Below, one piece after another: positions 1 through 9,655 of a stretch of DNA of 64,000 nt. The stretch spans positions 1,116,001 to 1,180,000 of the forward strand of contig CBDCWA010000003.1 of assembly GCA_965223255.1 (NCBI GenBank). The letters are read 5' to 3'. The notes beneath the pieces were generated by a model that was not told the origin of the DNA, made no database searches, and was given only the letters and a program-made list of their open reading frames with translations. The translations under genes and the position numbers were made by a program. The stretch's first letter is position 1, and each line of letters opens with the position of its first letter. Origin of the DNA: CBDCWA01 sp965223255. GTDB lineage: Bacteria; Pseudomonadota; Alphaproteobacteria; Rhizobiales; Hyphomicrobiaceae.

Positions 1-26
1 CACAGGAACGACCACCTGGCTCAATC

Positions 27-656
27 TCAAGGTTTACGCGCCACCATGCGAAGAACAGCGCATCGCCCACTATGACTTTCCCCTTCGAAGACATCATCAG
101 TATCTTCCAAAATTTCGAACAACGCACCCGGAAATTCTTCACGCATCATTGTTTTACTAAAGAGCCTGTCCATCTCCTTCGGCCCGCCCTTAGCGCCAGC
201 CTTGACCATCTCGTGCTGACGTGGCGAAAAGCCCTCCAAGATCACCCGTCCGCCGGATTTTAATGTCCTCCACGCGCCAGCGTGACCGACCCGACGTATC
301 TCTGGGTCCACATGCACATACGTCAACACGACCAAATCAAAAGCATCGGGCACCCAATCCCAGTTCGCCAAATCCCCCACTTCAGCCTTTATCGTCACCC
401 CTTTCTCGATCGCCAATTGCTTTATCTTTTCAACACCCACCGACGAGGGATCGAATGACGTAACATCCAGGCCCTGACCGGCCAGCCATACCCCATTGCG
501 ACCTTCGCCATCTCCTGGCACCAAGGCTTTTTGTCCAGGCTGCAGCAACTGCGCCTGAGAGACCAAAAACGCGTTCGGTTCCTTGCCGTAAAAATAACCC
601 GCAGCGCTAAATCGTTCATCGAACCGCGCCCGTTCTCCTTCCAATTCATCCATCAT
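27..656 (-). CDS. class I SAM-dependent methyltransferase
   Basis: Small soluble methyltransferase of about 209 residues. The Rossmann SAM-binding loop is visible as ALVPGDGEGRNG (about residues 44-55), followed by an acidic strand end in VTSFDPSS and the post-motif region DLVVLTYVHVDPE. The size and the N-terminal FDERFSAAGYFYGKEPN pattern resemble TehB/thiopurine-type methyltransferases; the substrate is not visible. The start is set at the ATG doublet near 656 because GGAGG lies 6-9 bases upstream; an upstream in-frame ATG at 680 has no such site. It is divergent from the exporter at 795 and has no clear operon partner. The family call is firm, the function open. Confidence 0.8.
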   Translation of the reverse strand: MMDELEGERARFDERFSAAGYFYGKEPNAFLVSQAQLLQPGQKALVPGDGEGRNGVWLAGQGLDVTSFDPSSVGVEKIKQLAIEKGVTIKAEVGDLANWDWVPDAFDLVVLTYVHVDPEIRRVGHAGAWRTLKSGGRVILEGFSPRQHEMVKAGAKGGPKEMDRLFSKTMMREEFPGALFEILEDTDDVFEGESHSGRCAVLRMVARKP

Positions 657-794
657 GGAAAACCTCCACCATCTTCGCACTCACCTGTGCCTGCTTCAAA
701 TTTTCAATATGTCCTTGCCCCAAACCAATTTGCTTGGCAAACACAATCCACCTAAGACCCAGCATGAGCACCATCCTCCGGAGACTGTCCCCGC

Positions 795-1718
795 GTGAAC
801 GACCAGCCCCCTTCATCACGGACAAACCGGACCGCAGGCGCACCACCAACCCAAAACCAAATGCCGCTTGCCGTACTTTGGATGGCCGGCGCCGTCGTTT
901 CCTTTAGCGCAATGGCCATCGCCGGCCGCGAAGCTGGCCGCACCTTGCCCGTCATCGATCTCATCTTCTATCGCGGCGCGATTGCACTCATTGTGGTTCT
1001 TGCTGTCTTCAAAGCCATGGGCAAATCGTTCGCCTCCCTCAAAACCGATCATCTTGGCATGCATTTCGTGCGTTCCAGCGTCCACCTGCTTGGCCAGGCA
1101 ACCTGGCTTGCAGCACTGACCCTCATTCCGCTGGCCCAGCTCTTCGCCCTCGAATTCACGGCCCCCCTCTGGGTCGCAGTGCTCGCACCGTTCGTTCTTG
1201 GAGAACGCTTAACCACCACGCGCCTTCTTGCAGCATTGATTGGTTTCCTGGGCGTCCTGTTCGTCGTGCGCCCCGGCGTCCTGCCATTTTCAATCGGCAC
1301 CGCAATGGCACTGACCTGCGCAATCGCCTTTGCCGGTGCGATGCTTGCCACAAAAGTCCTGACCCGCACCGAAGCTCCCCTAACCGTATTGATCTACATG
1401 ATAGTGATGCAAACGGTCATGGCATTGCTGTTAACCGGCGGAACACCGGCCTTGCCCTTTCCGGATGTATGGTTCTGGCTTATCGTCATAGCGGTGGCAT
1501 CGCTTGGCGCGCATTTCTGTTTGGTCAGTGCCTTCCGTTACGGCGACGCGATTGTCGTCTCACCGCTCGATTTCGTGCGTTTGCCGTTGATCGCAGCGAT
1601 TGGGATCGTGATTTATAACGAGCCGTTCGATGCATTTGTGCTGCTAGGAGGCGCAATCATCTTTGCAGCAACCCTAATCAATATCTGGTCAGAGCACCGC
1701 AGCGAATTGCGCCGGTAG
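795..1718 (+). CDS. DMT superfamily (EamA-type) transporter
   Basis: Inner-membrane drug/metabolite transporter of 307 residues with about ten hydrophobic segments arranged as two EamA repeats, the usual size for the family. A GTG start at 795 gives a hydrophilic N-terminus; an ATG at 861 would start directly before the first membrane segment (MPLAVLWMAGAVV) and is an equally possible start. EamA proteins export small metabolites or amino acids; the substrate cannot be read from the sequence. It converges with the RND protein gene, whose stop lies 15 bases beyond its own. Confidence 0.85.
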   Translation: MNDQPPSSRTNRTAGAPPTQNQMPLAVLWMAGAVVSFSAMAIAGREAGRTLPVIDLIFYRGAIALIVVLAVFKAMGKSFASLKTDHLGMHFVRSSVHLLGQATWLAALTLIPLAQLFALEFTAPLWVAVLAPFVLGERLTTTRLLAALIGFLGVLFVVRPGVLPFSIGTAMALTCAIAFAGAMLATKVLTRTEAPLTVLIYMIVMQTVMALLLTGGTPALPFPDVWFWLIVIAVASLGAHFCLVSAFRYGDAIVVSPLDFVRLPLIAAIGIVIYNEPFDAFVLLGGAIIFAATLINIWSEHRSELRR

Positions 1719-1732
1719 ATGGCCACCACACT

Positions 1733-4096
1733 CTAAGTGGCGGCCGGCGCCCCTTCGGCCAGCTTTTCATCCACCTTGCGCGGGAAATACCGGCGAAAGA
1801 GTGCGATCGTCGCCGGCAAAATGATCAACTGACCGATCAACGATGCGAACAGACAAACCGCGGCAAGCCGCCCGAACAGACGCAGCGAAGGTAGATGCGA
1901 TAACACCGTAACACCCAAGCCCAGCGCCAATACGATGGTCGTCAACACGACGACCGGGCCGATATGCTGCGCCGTGCGCACCAGCGCCTCGTGCACATTC
2001 CCAGCATCCACCCCCAACCTGGCTTCTTCCAGTCTGAACCGGTTCAAAAAGTGGATGGTTGAATCGATTGCCAAAGCAAACGCTACCGTAATTGCAATGA
2101 TAGAGGCGAACTGCAAACCTTCGCCGGTTAACCACAACAGGGCGCCTGTTGCAAATATCGGGAACAGCGACGGCAATATGCTTGAAACACCGGGCAGAAA
2201 AGATCTGAGCGCAATGCCAAGAAACACAAAGATGACGAACATGTCGCCAACCAGTCCCCAATTGAGCTCGAAAATCAGCTTTGCACTATTTCTGGCTGCA
2301 ATCGCCGGCAGACCCGTTACCGCGATTTCATAACCGGGGTGCGCCTTGCGCACCGGTGCCAGCGCCTTATCGATCTTGTCGACCACGGGTAGAATTTCGC
2401 TGGCGTCAAGGTCCGGCAATCGCCCCGTCACCAGCACCGCATTCTCTTCTTTGGCAATGAACCTGCGGACCAAATGCTGGGGCAGCAGTTTGACATACTT
2501 TTTGACAGTTTCGATACGCGGGTCCCCACCGTCTGCGAGCCATCGCCGAAGACTATCCAGCGACCAGACATTACCGAGCCCCGCCTCCTTCTCCATCACG
2601 ACATGTGCCGCGCGAATGACGGCCAGGGTCGGCGGATCATAAAGCGATGCTTTCCCCTTCCACTGGATCATCACATGAACCGGGCTGGCGCCCGTGAGCT
2701 TCTTATCGAGCCGGTCGGTTGCGGCCAGCGCCTGCTCTTTATCCGGCACTTGATCGGCAAGCCTATAGTGCGGCTCAAGTTGCACATACGCCGCCCCACA
2801 CAACAAAACCACGATCAATCCAAGCGTAAAAAATATCGTTGGCCGTCGCGCGACGCCAGCGACGATAGCGGTCGTCACAGTCTGCAATACGCCAACGCCG
2901 CCATCCTGACTTGGATCCGGTTTCACCTGGGGCGCTTTTTCCTGGCGAACGAGAAACACGGCCAGCGTTGGAACCACGACGGCCACGGCAAAGTAGGAGA
3001 TGCCGACAGCCAACAGAGCTGCGACACCAAACGTGCGCACCAGGGCCGACTCTGCGAAAGAAAACGATAGGAGTGCTATGGCGGCGTTCATCGCCGTCAG
3101 CAAGCACGCCGGCGCTACGTCCCGCACCGCACGTTTGGCGGCACTGACCCGGTCGACACCGGCAATGATATCTCGCCGGATCGCAAAGACGAGATGCATT
3201 GAATCCGAAAAGCCGGACACCAAGATAAGCGGCGTGATGACATTAACGAAGAGATTCAAACGGAAATCGAGCCCACCGATCACCCCAAGCGTCCAAAGAA
3301 TGGCAATCGTCGGACCGAGAACGGCAATCAGCGTCAGCGACAATCTTCGGAAAAACAAAAAAGCGATCAACGCACCGACCAAAAAGCCAAGACCGTTATA
3401 GACCAGACGGTCGCGCTCGACGGCATTGCGTATCTCAAGCTGCATCACCGGCGCGCCGGTCAATTTGGCCGCCACACCTTTCTGGATCAGGAACTTGTCG
3501 ATGACCTTTTGCAGGCCACCGATCACATCTCTCGACCCACGCTCCCGCACCAACTTGCGGTCAAGCGAAATCACGACCAGCGCCAGCGTCCCATCGGCCG
3601 AAAGAAATTTACCGGCTACGATCTCATTGGACTTCAAATCGCCAATCATGCGGTCATAGGCTGCCCCCTTTGGCAAGACATCAGGCACGATCGGCGGCAC
3701 ATATCCGGTCTTATCCGGCTTGCCGCGTGCCGACAGCATCGAGACCAACCCATTGACGCCATCGGACAGCTGCAGCTCGACGACCGCCTCGGAGACGATC
3801 TTTAGTTGCTTCGGCTTCAGGAGGTCTTTGTCCTCGATGACGACCAAAACATCGTACTCGCTGGACGGAAAACGCCGATCGATCTCCTGGTACTGGCGAA
3901 ATTCTTTGGTATTTGTGCGAAATAGCTCGGACAACGAATCGTCGACCTGCATCCGCATAACACCGACGATTGCCAGACCACTCAGGACAATGATCAGTAA
4001 TGCCGACAAATAAGGGACTTTGAGCGCCACCAGCCCGAGCTTTTCCAGGCCGAACGAAAATCTAAATGATCCTTGTGGCTGCTCCCCGTCGGCCAT
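1733..4096 (-). CDS. RND superfamily / MMPL exporter
   Basis: Large membrane protein of 787 residues with an N-terminal membrane anchor, a periplasmic loop (about residues 60-240), a block of five or six membrane helices (about 245-430), a second periplasmic loop (about 450-620) and a second helix block to about 770. This duplicated layout is that of the MMPL/HAE3 branch of RND transporters (HpnN-like proteins), which move lipids or hydrophobic compounds with proton flow. The internal duplication is seen directly; the substrate is not. The ATG start at 4096 follows GGAGGGAT-type sequence. It is monocistronic in this window. Confidence 0.85.
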   Translation of the reverse strand: MADGEQPQGSFRFSFGLEKLGLVALKVPYLSALLIIVLSGLAIVGVMRMQVDDSLSELFRTNTKEFRQYQEIDRRFPSSEYDVLVVIEDKDLLKPKQLKIVSEAVVELQLSDGVNGLVSMLSARGKPDKTGYVPPIVPDVLPKGAAYDRMIGDLKSNEIVAGKFLSADGTLALVVISLDRKLVRERGSRDVIGGLQKVIDKFLIQKGVAAKLTGAPVMQLEIRNAVERDRLVYNGLGFLVGALIAFLFFRRLSLTLIAVLGPTIAILWTLGVIGGLDFRLNLFVNVITPLILVSGFSDSMHLVFAIRRDIIAGVDRVSAAKRAVRDVAPACLLTAMNAAIALLSFSFAESALVRTFGVAALLAVGISYFAVAVVVPTLAVFLVRQEKAPQVKPDPSQDGGVGVLQTVTTAIVAGVARRPTIFFTLGLIVVLLCGAAYVQLEPHYRLADQVPDKEQALAATDRLDKKLTGASPVHVMIQWKGKASLYDPPTLAVIRAAHVVMEKEAGLGNVWSLDSLRRWLADGGDPRIETVKKYVKLLPQHLVRRFIAKEENAVLVTGRLPDLDASEILPVVDKIDKALAPVRKAHPGYEIAVTGLPAIAARNSAKLIFELNWGLVGDMFVIFVFLGIALRSFLPGVSSILPSLFPIFATGALLWLTGEGLQFASIIAITVAFALAIDSTIHFLNRFRLEEARLGVDAGNVHEALVRTAQHIGPVVVLTTIVLALGLGVTVLSHLPSLRLFGRLAAVCLFASLIGQLIILPATIALFRRYFPRKVDEKLAEGAPAAT

Positions 4097-4563
4097 GATC
4101 CCTCCGTCAACTTGCCTGCCCTGACGCAGGCTCCTGCTTCATATTAGCCTATGAGTCTATTCCTATTTCAGGCACCGAATAGGAACAAAACGGAATATGG
4201 TTGCCCTGCCGGCAGCGTGAACGCAAGCCCTTTGGGCCAACAAACTCACTCAACCCAGGCGCGAGTTATTGCGATCTTTGCCGACGGCCACTGGTGGCGC
4301 GCAAGCAAACGTCTTATCACCCCTGGCAATCAACCCCAGACCGCGCTATAACGCCGCGTCACACCGCCAGCGGCTACTGGCCACCGGAGGCTTCGTCGAC
4401 CGTCCTCTTGGGGCTAGCTACTGGCCGAGGCAGCGCATGCAAAGGATTGGTATCTCATAGCCGCCCAAGTTAGGCCGGAAAAGCTGACCAATCTGGATTG
4501 ACTGTTGTCTTGACCGTGCAGGGCGTGCCGCGCACATGCTCTCGTCCTGTCACAAATTACCAG
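4097..4563. other. intergenic spacer before tRNA-Thr
   Basis: A 467-base stretch with no convincing reading frame. The only structure seen is the 8-bp inverted repeat listed separately and two copies of GCTACTGGCC (near 4372 and 4416). The leader of the RND gene lies at the left end and the tRNA promoter presumably at the right end, but no clear -35/-10 pair can be asserted. Confidence 0.5.
4160..4185. repeat. 8-bp perfect inverted repeat upstream of the RND gene
   Basis: TTCCTATT at 4160-4167 is matched by AATAGGAA at 4178-4185 with a 10-base spacer, about 65-90 bases upstream of the RND/MMPL start. No T-run follows on either strand, so an operator is more likely than a terminator. No regulator can be named. 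Confidence 0.4.
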
Positions 4564-4639
4564 GCCGGCTTAGCTCAGCTGGTAGAGCACCTGATTTGTA
4601 ATCAGGGGGTCGGGGGTTCAAGTCCCTCAGCCGGCACCA
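4564..4639 (+). tRNA. tRNA-Thr (anticodon TGT)
   Basis: A full cloverleaf can be folded: acceptor stem GCCGGCT (4564-4570) with AGCCGGC (4629-4635), D-stem GCTC/GAGC, anticodon stem CCTGA/TCAGG around loop TTTGTAA (anticodon TGT, reading ACA), T-stem GGGGG/CCCTC around TTCAAGT, discriminator A at 4636 and an encoded CCA at 4637-4639. All stems pair with at most one G-T. Confidence 0.97.
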
Positions 4640-4774
4640 ACTATTTCAGGTACTTATCAAGTGCACGTGCGGAATAGCACCTTTGAATTGACCCAAAATT
4701 AGCCCCTACCTGCGTCCAATTCTGAGCATACTCATCTAAATATGATTGTACGGAGCCCGGCACGTTGTGCCCCA

Positions 4775-4912
4775 AGGTGACGATCAGTGGCAGCTCGGCG
4801 GCAACCGCAATAGCTTCCGTTCTGCCACAAACTGAGCATTCAGCACACAACCTTAAATTCACCGTTCTTGGCGTAACGGTGCTGAGCGCAGTTGCAGTGA
4901 TCGTCTATCCTA
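4775..4912 (+). pseudogene. decayed YeiH-family fragment
   Basis: About 45 codons on the plus strand align without gaps to the middle of the intact YeiH gene at 10574-11578. The stretch with EHSAHNLKFTVLGVTVLS corresponds to EHSERNLTFTVLGVTVLS there, flanked by IASVLP versus IASILP and VYPI versus GYPI. Neither the N-terminal nor the C-terminal membrane helices of the family follow, so only an internal piece of a 330-380-residue protein remains. It lies about 135 bases from the 3' end of tRNA-Thr. The nucleotide match is clearly imperfect, so this is an old paralogue remnant and not a fresh copy. Confidence 0.75.
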
Positions 4913-5007
4913 TTCAAACACTGGCGCACGTCGCCAACGGGCCATGCGCTATCTATGTCGTTAAAGCACGCCCCGCCCGACTGAGTGTTTAGCTGATAGG
5001 ATTAAAG

Positions 5008-5478
5008 TCAGCCCTGCCTTTTGTCAGGCAGAGGAATTTCAGTCGTAAACTTAATTTGCTCCATCGCAAAAGTTGAACTGATTTCTCGAAACTTGCTGAT
5101 TGCGATGAGTTTTTTGTAGAGCGCATCATAGGCGTCGATGTCTGCCACAACAACACGTAGCAGATAATCCACGGCGCCGCTCATGCGGTACAATTCCACG
5201 ACCTCAGGAAACTTTCGAACAGCGGCATGGAAGTGATCGAGCCATTCTTCGCTGTGCTCCGGTGCAGTGATGGCCACAAACACGGTCACCCCCATTCCGA
5301 CCTTCCGCGGGTCGATGACGGCTACGCGCGCCTTAATCACACCGTCGTTTTCCAGCCGGCTTATGCGCTCAGCGCATTCCGCCTCCGGCATACCTGTCCG
5401 CCTTGCAATCTCGGCGGTTGATAGAGTAGCGTCCGCCTGAAGTAGTCTCAAGAGTCCGGCGTCCCGTTCGTCTATCAC
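5008..5478 (-). CDS. Lrp/AsnC family transcriptional regulator
   Basis: A 156-residue regulator with an N-terminal winged helix-turn-helix (about residues 3-60; LSTAEIARRTGMPEAECAERI is the recognition region) and a C-terminal RAM/AsnC ligand domain (about 65-145; VELYRMSGAVDYLLRVVVAD is the family signature). Proteins of this size normally bind DNA as multimers and sense amino acids. The GTG start at 5478 is chosen because GGAGG lies about ten bases upstream. It is divergent from the TIGR01244 gene at 5618. Target genes are unknown. Confidence 0.9.
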   Translation of the reverse strand: MIDERDAGLLRLLQADATLSTAEIARRTGMPEAECAERISRLENDGVIKARVAVIDPRKVGMGVTVFVAITAPEHSEEWLDHFHAAVRKFPEVVELYRMSGAVDYLLRVVVADIDAYDALYKKLIAISKFREISSTFAMEQIKFTTEIPLPDKRQG

Positions 5479-5617
5479 TTGCTAGCCTCCATAAGCCTAT
5501 TTGTTCTCACTGACCCTACTTTAAAGTATAGTTGGAGAGCATCCAATACAATGCGAGAAATCCGGGCCTACAGACCAATCGTAGTTGATCCGCTCGTTTA
5601 GCGAGGCAATTGACCGC

Positions 5618-6139
5618 GTGCTCAATCCACAATACATCACCGCGCAGTTCGCTATTGGACCGCAGATTGAAGCGGGCGATATTGATTGGCTCGGCAACGC
5701 TGGCTTCCGTTCTATCATCAACGCTCGCCCGGACACAGAAGACGGTGAGTATATGCGTGCCGATCACGCTGCCAGCCTAGCCCTTCGCGCGGGCCTCCGA
5801 TACGTGCATGCACCAACGGAAAGCCACGCGATATTCGAGACAGATGTCGTCGATCAATTCGAGCAGGCATTGATCCAACTGCCAGGACCGGTCTTTGCCC
5901 ATTGCAAGTCGGGTACGCGCGCTGCCATCCTATGGGCCCTGGTTGCCGCTCGGCATCAGGAGACGGATGAGGTGATTGAGCAATTGCATGCTGCCGGCCA
6001 AGAGCTGTCGTTTCTCGAAGACGAGCTAAGGGCTGAACGCGATAACGCAACTCGCTCACCGCTGAGGTTAAAAGATGAAGGCCTTATCAGCCTTGGACGT
6101 TCACCGCTGCTGATTGGCAATAAAATGAAACGAACCTAA
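5618..6139 (+). CDS. TIGR01244/DUF442 phosphatase or sulfurtransferase-like protein
   Basis: A protein of about 173 residues with the dual-specificity-phosphatase-like fold of the TIGR01244 (DUF442, Blh/BigR-associated) family. The start of the fold (ITAQFAIGPQIEAGDIDWL), the NARPD strand end and the catalytic P-loop HCKSGTR are all visible. Family members occur as stand-alone proteins or fused to persulfide dioxygenase or SQR modules, and are linked to sulfane-sulfur metabolism, which fits this locus. No ATG start exists; GTG at 5618 matches the usual family N-terminus, while TTG at 5585 would add 11 residues. The exact reaction is unproven. Confidence 0.8.
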   Translation: MLNPQYITAQFAIGPQIEAGDIDWLGNAGFRSIINARPDTEDGEYMRADHAASLALRAGLRYVHAPTESHAIFETDVVDQFEQALIQLPGPVFAHCKSGTRAAILWALVAARHQETDEVIEQLHAAGQELSFLEDELRAERDNATRSPLRLKDEGLISLGRSPLLIGNKMKRT

Positions 6140-6580
6140 CCGGAGGACGAGTGTGATCATGCGCGAATTAGACGTGGTTTGGCATACGTACTGAGAATTT
6201 CAGCCATCTCATTGGGAAAAGTCATGGCGGCGGATTGCAACGAATAAACACAAGACAATTGGTGGACTAGGTTTCTGAGGTAAGTTGATTGTGACTTAGC
6301 CCATCGAACATTGCTCGTGATGACACGACTTCATTGTTCAAAACCTAATCCTGACAACGAATAAGATCGGCCAATATTGCCCTTTTGCAGGAAGAACCAT
6401 CGGCGAGTCATGAGCCTGCTCCCGCCAGCACGTGTTAAGGTTGCAAAATACCTTGTTCGATTTGCGGATTTCTGTTGGTTCTGCCAGTTCATCGTTTATT
6501 GTCGATGGGCGCGCAGCCCCGTCGCAACCATCCAGATAAGTGTGGCTTGCCGACGCGGCCCAAGACCAAAGGAATGTTCC
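6140..6580. other. spacer upstream of the rhodanese gene
   Basis: About 440 bases without a supported gene. The rhodanese frame stays open upstream to 6377, but the upstream codons show no protein-like pattern and the signal peptide begins at 6581. No clear promoter or repeat was recognised. Confidence 0.5.
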
Positions 6581-7513
6581 ATGAGACCATTTGTGAACGC
6601 AGTCGCGGTCGTAGCACTACTAGTCACTTCGGCACAGGCTCAAGATATACGGCCTCTGGTCGATGCTGCTTGGCTGAAAGCCAATATCGCCAAATCTGGG
6701 ATCGTCGTTTTAAGCGCACGCCAGCGGGTCCCTAGGGCCGTCTACAAGAAGGGGCATATCCCTGGTGCCGTCTATACGGACTACGCAAAGGATGGCTGGC
6801 GCAAGAAGGACAAGAACGGAATTCCCGGGATGCTTGCCCCGGTTCCCAAGCTGGAAAAACTGATAGGGTCGCTGGGCATTGGGAACGATAGCCATGTCAT
6901 AGTTGTGCCGCAAGGTAGGAACGCCGCCGATATGGGCGCGGCCACTCGCATTTACTGGACCATGAAAGTGCTTGGCCACGACAAGGTATCGATCTTGGAC
7001 GGCGGCTGGCTGGGCTGGTCGAAGCGACACCCAAAGACCAAAAAGCCGGTTAATCCGATCGCAAAAGGCGGGGTGATACCAAAACCAAAACCTTTCAAGG
7101 CGCGATTGCGCAAAGAGATGCTCATCTCCAATGACGACGTAAAAAAAGCGTTAGATCGCAAGTCGCTAATCGTCGACTATCGACCAGGTGATTACCACCA
7201 TGGCATCAGCAAGAGCGGTAAGGCAAAAGCCGCCGGCACGATACCAGGCGCGAAGAACGTGCAGATGAGCTGGCTAACTCGGAACAACCGCGGTTCCTTT
7301 CGAAGCCGCACCGAGCTACAGAAGATCTACCAGGCTCTTGGCGTACCGACCAAAGGCGATCAGATCACCTTTTGTAACACCGGCCATTTGGCATCAATTG
7401 GCTGGTTTGTATCCTCAGAAATCCTGGGGAACAAGCAAACGAAGTTGTATGATGGCTCCATGGCCGCATGGACAAGGCAAAAGGGCCTTCCAGTCGAAAA
7501 AAAGATAAAATAG
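6581..7513 (+). CDS. exported two-domain rhodanese (thiosulfate/3-mercaptopyruvate sulfurtransferase type)
   Basis: About 310 residues, starting at the ATG at 6581 with a clear Sec signal peptide (MRPFVNAVAVVALLVTSAQA). Two rhodanese domains follow. The first (about residues 25-150) has QGRN where an active-site loop would be, so it is inactive. The second (about 165-305) carries the catalytic loop CNTGHLAS with the single likely sulfur-carrying Cys. The CNTGHLAS loop is typical of periplasmic rhodaneses in sulfur oxidisers. It transfers sulfane sulfur from thiosulfate or persulfides to acceptors in the periplasm. It stands alone, but the nearby TIGR01244 gene and the sulfur clusters downstream support a role in sulfur trafficking. 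Confidence 0.85.
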   Translation: MRPFVNAVAVVALLVTSAQAQDIRPLVDAAWLKANIAKSGIVVLSARQRVPRAVYKKGHIPGAVYTDYAKDGWRKKDKNGIPGMLAPVPKLEKLIGSLGIGNDSHVIVVPQGRNAADMGAATRIYWTMKVLGHDKVSILDGGWLGWSKRHPKTKKPVNPIAKGGVIPKPKPFKARLRKEMLISNDDVKKALDRKSLIVDYRPGDYHHGISKSGKAKAAGTIPGAKNVQMSWLTRNNRGSFRSRTELQKIYQALGVPTKGDQITFCNTGHLASIGWFVSSEILGNKQTKLYDGSMAAWTRQKGLPVEKKIK

Positions 7514-8273
7514 TGCTGCGGACTGGCGCCTGGAACACCGATTGAGACCGATTGCAGAGCCGACGGCGACCGGTCTCAAGAACGCAAGGTCAATTATTAA
7601 AGTGGACAGAACGGTCGACTTAAACCGACCAACTTGAACACTACAAAGCTGGTCTACGCGGGCCAACGAGCGAAACCTACCGTTGGTAGGCAGATCGCGG
7701 GCTAAGGTCTGCTATCGGCGGCTAAGCTGTCATAGACTTGTCAGACCCAGACCGCCGGCTGATGACCCTGGCTGTTTCAAAATCCAGACGGATCAAAAAC
7801 CGTTCGATTCTCATTCTCCCGGGCATTTTTATGGCCGGCCACACGGCACAATAGGTACGCTAGAGATGGTGAGCGGCGAAACGCGCAGAATACGAAGTAA
7901 CGCCGCAATATCCCAGGCTTCGGCCGCCAGCTTGTCCAAGCTACGCGGCCATGACACTCGTCAACCTTAAGTTGACAGGCGTCGATCTTGGAAGCGCTTT
8001 CTAATCACTCGTATCACCACCGTGTTTGTAGACAGCCAAGACGCGAGGCCGACGCGGTGCGGGTGCGCTACACCCATGTCGCCTCGAACATCAATTCCCA
8101 GTCCTTCAAATTGTGCGGCGCCAAATTCTGCCTGTCGCGATAGGGCTCAACACAATCGCCTTTTTTGGCAATGGAGAGATCTTACATGATAGAACTCATA
8201 GCTACCCAGGTGCCCAAGTGCACTTCAACCTGCAGCCTTTGAGGCATCGCCGTGTTCAGGCGATGAATGTAGA
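7514..8273. other. long spacer without a supported gene
   Basis: About 760 bases. A plus-strand frame at 7683-7970 and minus-strand frames overlapping the rhodanese end have no recognisable motif or ribosome site. Around 8040-8150 the base pattern looks locally coding-like in short frames, which could be a decayed gene, but no family could be identified. No transposon ends, tRNA or hairpin terminator were recognised. Confidence 0.45.
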
Positions 8274-9629
8274 ATGCACGTCGCGAATATGATTTCTCAA
8301 TTCTGCCAGAACCTGCGGCTTGAGAACATTTCTTCCAATCTTATTGACATTGCAAAGACGGGACTTATCGACACTATCGGTGTGATGATTGCAGGTAGCA
8401 AAGAGCCTGCGACAAGAATTGCCCTTGACCTGGCCGCCGTAGAAAAAGCGAGCGGAACCGTATCCGTCATTGGCCAAGACTTCAAAACGTCAACTCAAAC
8501 TGCAGCACTAATTAACGGCATATCCACTCAAGCTCTCGATTACGATCTCTCGTTCATGAGTGGCCAGTCAACGGCACCACTTGTCCCTGCACTTCTGCCT
8601 GTCGCGCAAACTATTGACGCTACCCCCCAAAACATGCTTCGCGCATATATCATCGGCACAGAAGTTTCCGCCCGACTAATTCAATCGTGTCCTGAGCTAT
8701 CGAGCGATCCAGCCTGGCATGGCTCAAACGTTTTTGGGACGATAGCAGCAACGGCTGCAATTGCAGCTTTGGCAAACCAGCCCGCCACGGTCTGCGAAAA
8801 TGCCCTCGGCATAAATGCGTCCATGTCATCCGGAGTAGGCGCAAACTTCGGCACCATGACCAAGCCGCTGCATACAGGGCTCGCGGCCCGCAACAGCGTA
8901 TTGGCAATAGCACTGGCAGAAAGAAAATTCACCGCCAATCCGGGAGCCATAGAAAGCCGGAACGGATTCTACGACGCCTTCGCAAGGGAACGCGCGGTCG
9001 ATTACAGCTGTTTCGAGGATCTCGGTTCTCGGTACTATCTCGAAGATCCAGGTTACAAGATAAAGCCGTTTGCCTGCGGAGGCGTCCTCCATTGCGCTAT
9101 CGAGGCGGCACTACGGCTGCATTCAACCGCCAGCAAGCGACCAACTGAAATCAGCCGGATAATTATCGGCGTAACCGAACGGACAAAAAAGCGTGCGCTC
9201 GATGATTATCCTTGGGATGAAGACAGCTCTCGTTTCAGTCCAAGGTTCTTGATCCCTTATACCCTGACATTCGGCGCGCCGACACTTTCGGCATTTTCAG
9301 AAACGGCCTTTGACAACGCTCTTTTGCGACAGCTGGCCACGCTCTGTGACATCGTCGTCGAACCAGAACTCACGGCCGCTACGCCAGCAAGCTTTAGCCC
9401 TTCCAGAGTTTCGATCTTGTTCAGCGATGGACAGCAAGTTGATGAAACTGTCTTAAGGCCCACGGGGACCCGAGACACCCCAATGAGCGATGAACAGTTG
9501 AAAGCCAAGTTTCTCGAGTGCGCGTCTGAAGTTTACTCGCCAGAGGCGGCTGCAGATTTATATGATTATTTATCAGCATTCGAAACGCACAAAAGCATGG
9601 GCACGCTCTGGAAGCTTCTGAACGAATGA
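8274..9629 (+). CDS. MmgE/PrpD family protein
   Basis: A 451-residue protein with the all-helical N-terminal half and small C-terminal domain of the MmgE/PrpD family. Recognisable stretches are GLIDTIGVMIAGS near residue 30, HGSNVFGTIAATAAIAALA near 150 and KPLHTGLAARNSVLAIALAE near 205. The family includes 2-methylcitrate dehydratase (PrpD) and cis-aconitate decarboxylase; several members act in the catabolism of odd or branched acids. No prpB/prpC partners are adjacent, so the exact substrate is open. The gene overlaps by a few bases the upstream frame of the VOC gene and probably forms an operon with it. Confidence 0.85.
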   Translation: MHVANMISQFCQNLRLENISSNLIDIAKTGLIDTIGVMIAGSKEPATRIALDLAAVEKASGTVSVIGQDFKTSTQTAALINGISTQALDYDLSFMSGQSTAPLVPALLPVAQTIDATPQNMLRAYIIGTEVSARLIQSCPELSSDPAWHGSNVFGTIAATAAIAALANQPATVCENALGINASMSSGVGANFGTMTKPLHTGLAARNSVLAIALAERKFTANPGAIESRNGFYDAFARERAVDYSCFEDLGSRYYLEDPGYKIKPFACGGVLHCAIEAALRLHSTASKRPTEISRIIIGVTERTKKRALDDYPWDEDSSRFSPRFLIPYTLTFGAPTLSAFSETAFDNALLRQLATLCDIVVEPELTAATPASFSPSRVSILFSDGQQVDETVLRPTGTRDTPMSDEQLKAKFLECASEVYSPEAAADLYDYLSAFETHKSMGTLWKLLNE

Positions 9630-9655
9630 GTGAAGTTGTCTGGAGGAGAGACGCG

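Noticed and set aside
7683..7970. Plus-strand frame of 95 codons in the 7.5-8.3 kb spacer
   Set aside because: No motif, no ribosome site, irregular composition.
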